Shown here in pieces: positions 62,432-64,000 of a stretch of DNA of 64,000 bases. How positions within the stretch are numbered: position 1 is the stretch's first letter; each line of letters opens with the position of its first letter. Below the pieces are notes generated by a model. It worked only from the letters and a program-made list of their open reading frames with translations, had not been told where the DNA came from and searched no databases. This stretch comes from Saxidomus purpurata (lineage: Eukaryota > Mollusca > Bivalvia > Venerida > Veneridae): the NCBI GenBank assembly GCA_022818135.1, contig JAFMSR010000010.1:15256655-15320654 (forward strand). Reading direction: 5' to 3'. Position numbers and translations under genes: made by a program.

Positions 62432-63046
62432 AGGTCATACAACACTAAATATATGGTCCTCACTCAAAACTATCTGCCTGCTTCACCTGTATCTAATAGG
62501 GAATGGAGGGACATATTAAATTTAAATAATAATTTCTACTGGAGATACATATATAAACTCCCTTTTGTTGTAACAAAAGATCCAAAATTACAATGGTTTC
62601 AGTTCAAAATAAACCACAGAATTGGAACAAACTATCTATTGGAAAAAATGGTGATAAAATATTATAATAGATGTTCTTTTTGCCACTCACACACAGAAAC
62701 CATTTGACATTTGCTTTTTGATTGTCAAATATCATATTCCTTTTGGGAGGAGGTTAAAAGATGGATAAATACAAAATGTACAAATGTTGACACAAGTTGG
62801 TCATTGATAGACATTATATTAGGTAATGAAAATTTTAAGATAGCAACTTTACATATTATCCTGGGTGCTAAATATAGCATATATCTGTGTAAAATGAAAA
62901 ACACCATTCCAAATTTACAACTGTTCATTAATCTAGCTAGGTCTCTTATGGAAACAGAGTTGTACATAGCACAGAAGCTTCAGAATAGGAACAAGTTTGA
63001 TAAAACATGGAATGAATATATGCCATTTCTTGATAATGATGCTTGA
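62432..63046 (+). pseudogene. LINE (non-LTR retrotransposon) ORF2 C-terminal fragment, one in-frame stop
   Basis: The C-terminal end of a reverse-transcriptase polyprotein, beyond the polymerase domain. The reading runs PKLQWFQFKINHRIGTNYLL, EKMVIKYYNRCSFCHSHTET, then an in-frame TGA (62,705-62,707), then HLLFDCQISYSFWEEVKRW and on to a natural TGA at 63,044. The pattern W..FQ...R...TN..L.......C..C....E...H....C....FW is the zinc-binding post-RT region (zf-RVT type) of L1-like LINEs (family knowledge). No polymerase or endonuclease domain lies upstream, so the copy is 5'-truncated. A single stop suggests a fairly young insertion. It begins about 95 bp after the foldback element. Confidence 0.85.
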
Positions 63047-64000
63047 GCATGTCAGCGGGTCTGGGGGGTTTCAAGTGGCTGCACTGTCTCGTTTTTTTTC
63101 TTTCTATTTTTTTTTGAGAAATTACACGTAAGACTGAGGATATCTCCTACATGACTTGTACCTTTTTATCATTATATTTTTTTCTGTTTTTGTTAACACA
63201 AGTTATATTAAAGTCAAAGAACACATAACTCGTTTATAATGTATGAACATGCTAACCAGAGTAGTCTCCCATGCACATATGTTACAACTTACTTCCTGTA
63301 TTATCAAGTATTAAACCTTGCTTTTCGTTCTATTTCTGCAAGGAAAATTCCTTAAGACTGGTTAAAATGAAGTATAGATAAACATATTCTCAGAGAAATA
63401 TTCCCTACTTATAAATGTAACCTTACCTTTTTCGTTGCTTTTGTTTTCCGTCGGTAAGGATTTAGGATATGTGATAAATTTTTGGTTTTTAATAATCTAG
63501 TAGGAAATATGTTTAAAAAAAAATTAATGTGACTTATTGATGTTCTGTACATGACAGAAATTCTGTTGATCTTTTTTCTCTTCTTATATCGTTAGTCGAG
63601 TTTTCAATTGCTATAGTATCTATATTAAATACTTCACTTCTCTTTAACTACACATTAATGAACAATTGTTAATACCAATATAGAAAATAAATGGGGATAC
63701 CCTGAATTAAGGGGCCTGAAAAGAAAAAAAGTTACTGCCTGTCACCTTTTCATTGTTGGAATTGGATAATCCATTGACCCACTCCCCAATAGAGGCTAGC
63801 TATTTCCAGTTTGGAGGATAGTGCAAGACACCAAACAGTTCTTTTACATGCCCGATGTATAGATCTATCTATCTCCGAATACTGTCAACCCTCTCGCAAG
63901 TGTTGTAGGCATAGTAGAGTGTATTTATGAAAAATAGGGGAATAAACAGGACTAAATTGTACGTCGAAAATGTGAGAAAAGAGAGTGAGACGATAAAATG
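63047..64000. other. LINE 3' flank and AT-rich DNA, no gene recognised
   Basis: The first 100 bp or so are probably LINE 3' UTR (CATGTCAGCGGGTCTGGGGG, then T-rich). The remainder shows no exon-like frame or recognised repeat. Confidence 0.5.

Noticed and set aside
62725..62967. 80-codon - strand frame opposite the LINE
   Set aside because: Shadow of the LINE reading on the + strand, which has the zf-RVT-like pattern.

Overview
The window is nuclear DNA of a metazoan, most likely a bivalve mollusc. The genes are split by GT-AG introns, the background is AT-rich and gene-poor, and interspersed repeats that I associate with bivalve genomes are present (ACAAGAG-type elements with internal GACCT/GGGCCATAATT repeats, and a repeat carrying GATCATGATCAGCCTGCAC). 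The species assignment is inference. A 500-base run of N (6068-6567) is a scaffold gap, and two blocks of homopolymer noise (27.6-28.9 kb and 33.1-34.8 kb) are probably assembly artefacts.

Only two genes can be read with good splice support. On the + strand at 37915-40810, three exons join in frame into a 182-residue four-transmembrane protein of claudin/PMP22/EMP type. On the - strand at 59018-53290 lies a GOT1 (vesicle transport protein GOT1B) orthologue. Four of its exons are secure, up to LNLPGIRS; the 3' coding end is ambiguous. Three weak candidates are a 103-codon + strand ORF (45553-45864), an exon-like - strand stretch (12060-12306), and a LINE 3' fragment with one in-frame stop (62432-63046).

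The rest is repeat. From left to right: a TA-flanked MITE (5.8 kb); about 4.5 kb of 44-bp satellite (7.1-11.7 kb); two tRNA-SINE copies (12.4 and 16.6 kb); a 95-bp dimeric satellite (17.3-18.3 kb); a 41-bp hairpin minisatellite (18.6-20.1 kb); a GC-rich 52-bp minisatellite (23.4-26.4 kb) open in every - strand frame; a 3.8-kb inverted-repeat unit (26.8-30.6 kb); a second large inverted duplication (31.1-35.9 kb) enclosing broken repeat copies and poly-G tracts; 26-bp and 50-bp minisatellites (36.2-37.4 kb); the claudin-like gene; a 23-bp minisatellite (41.8 kb); a run of elements with internal 130-190-bp repeats (43-49.5 kb); then the GOT1 gene, whose introns hold more of the same repeats plus nested terminal-inverted-repeat elements.

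Immediately upstream of the GOT1 start codon sits a 3.2-kb segment bounded by two related approximately 100-bp hairpins and flanked by a 9-bp direct repeat. It reads as a foldback-type transposon insertion and is the strongest unusual structure found. I see no operon, CRISPR array or bacterial-type system; the two genes appear functionally unrelated.
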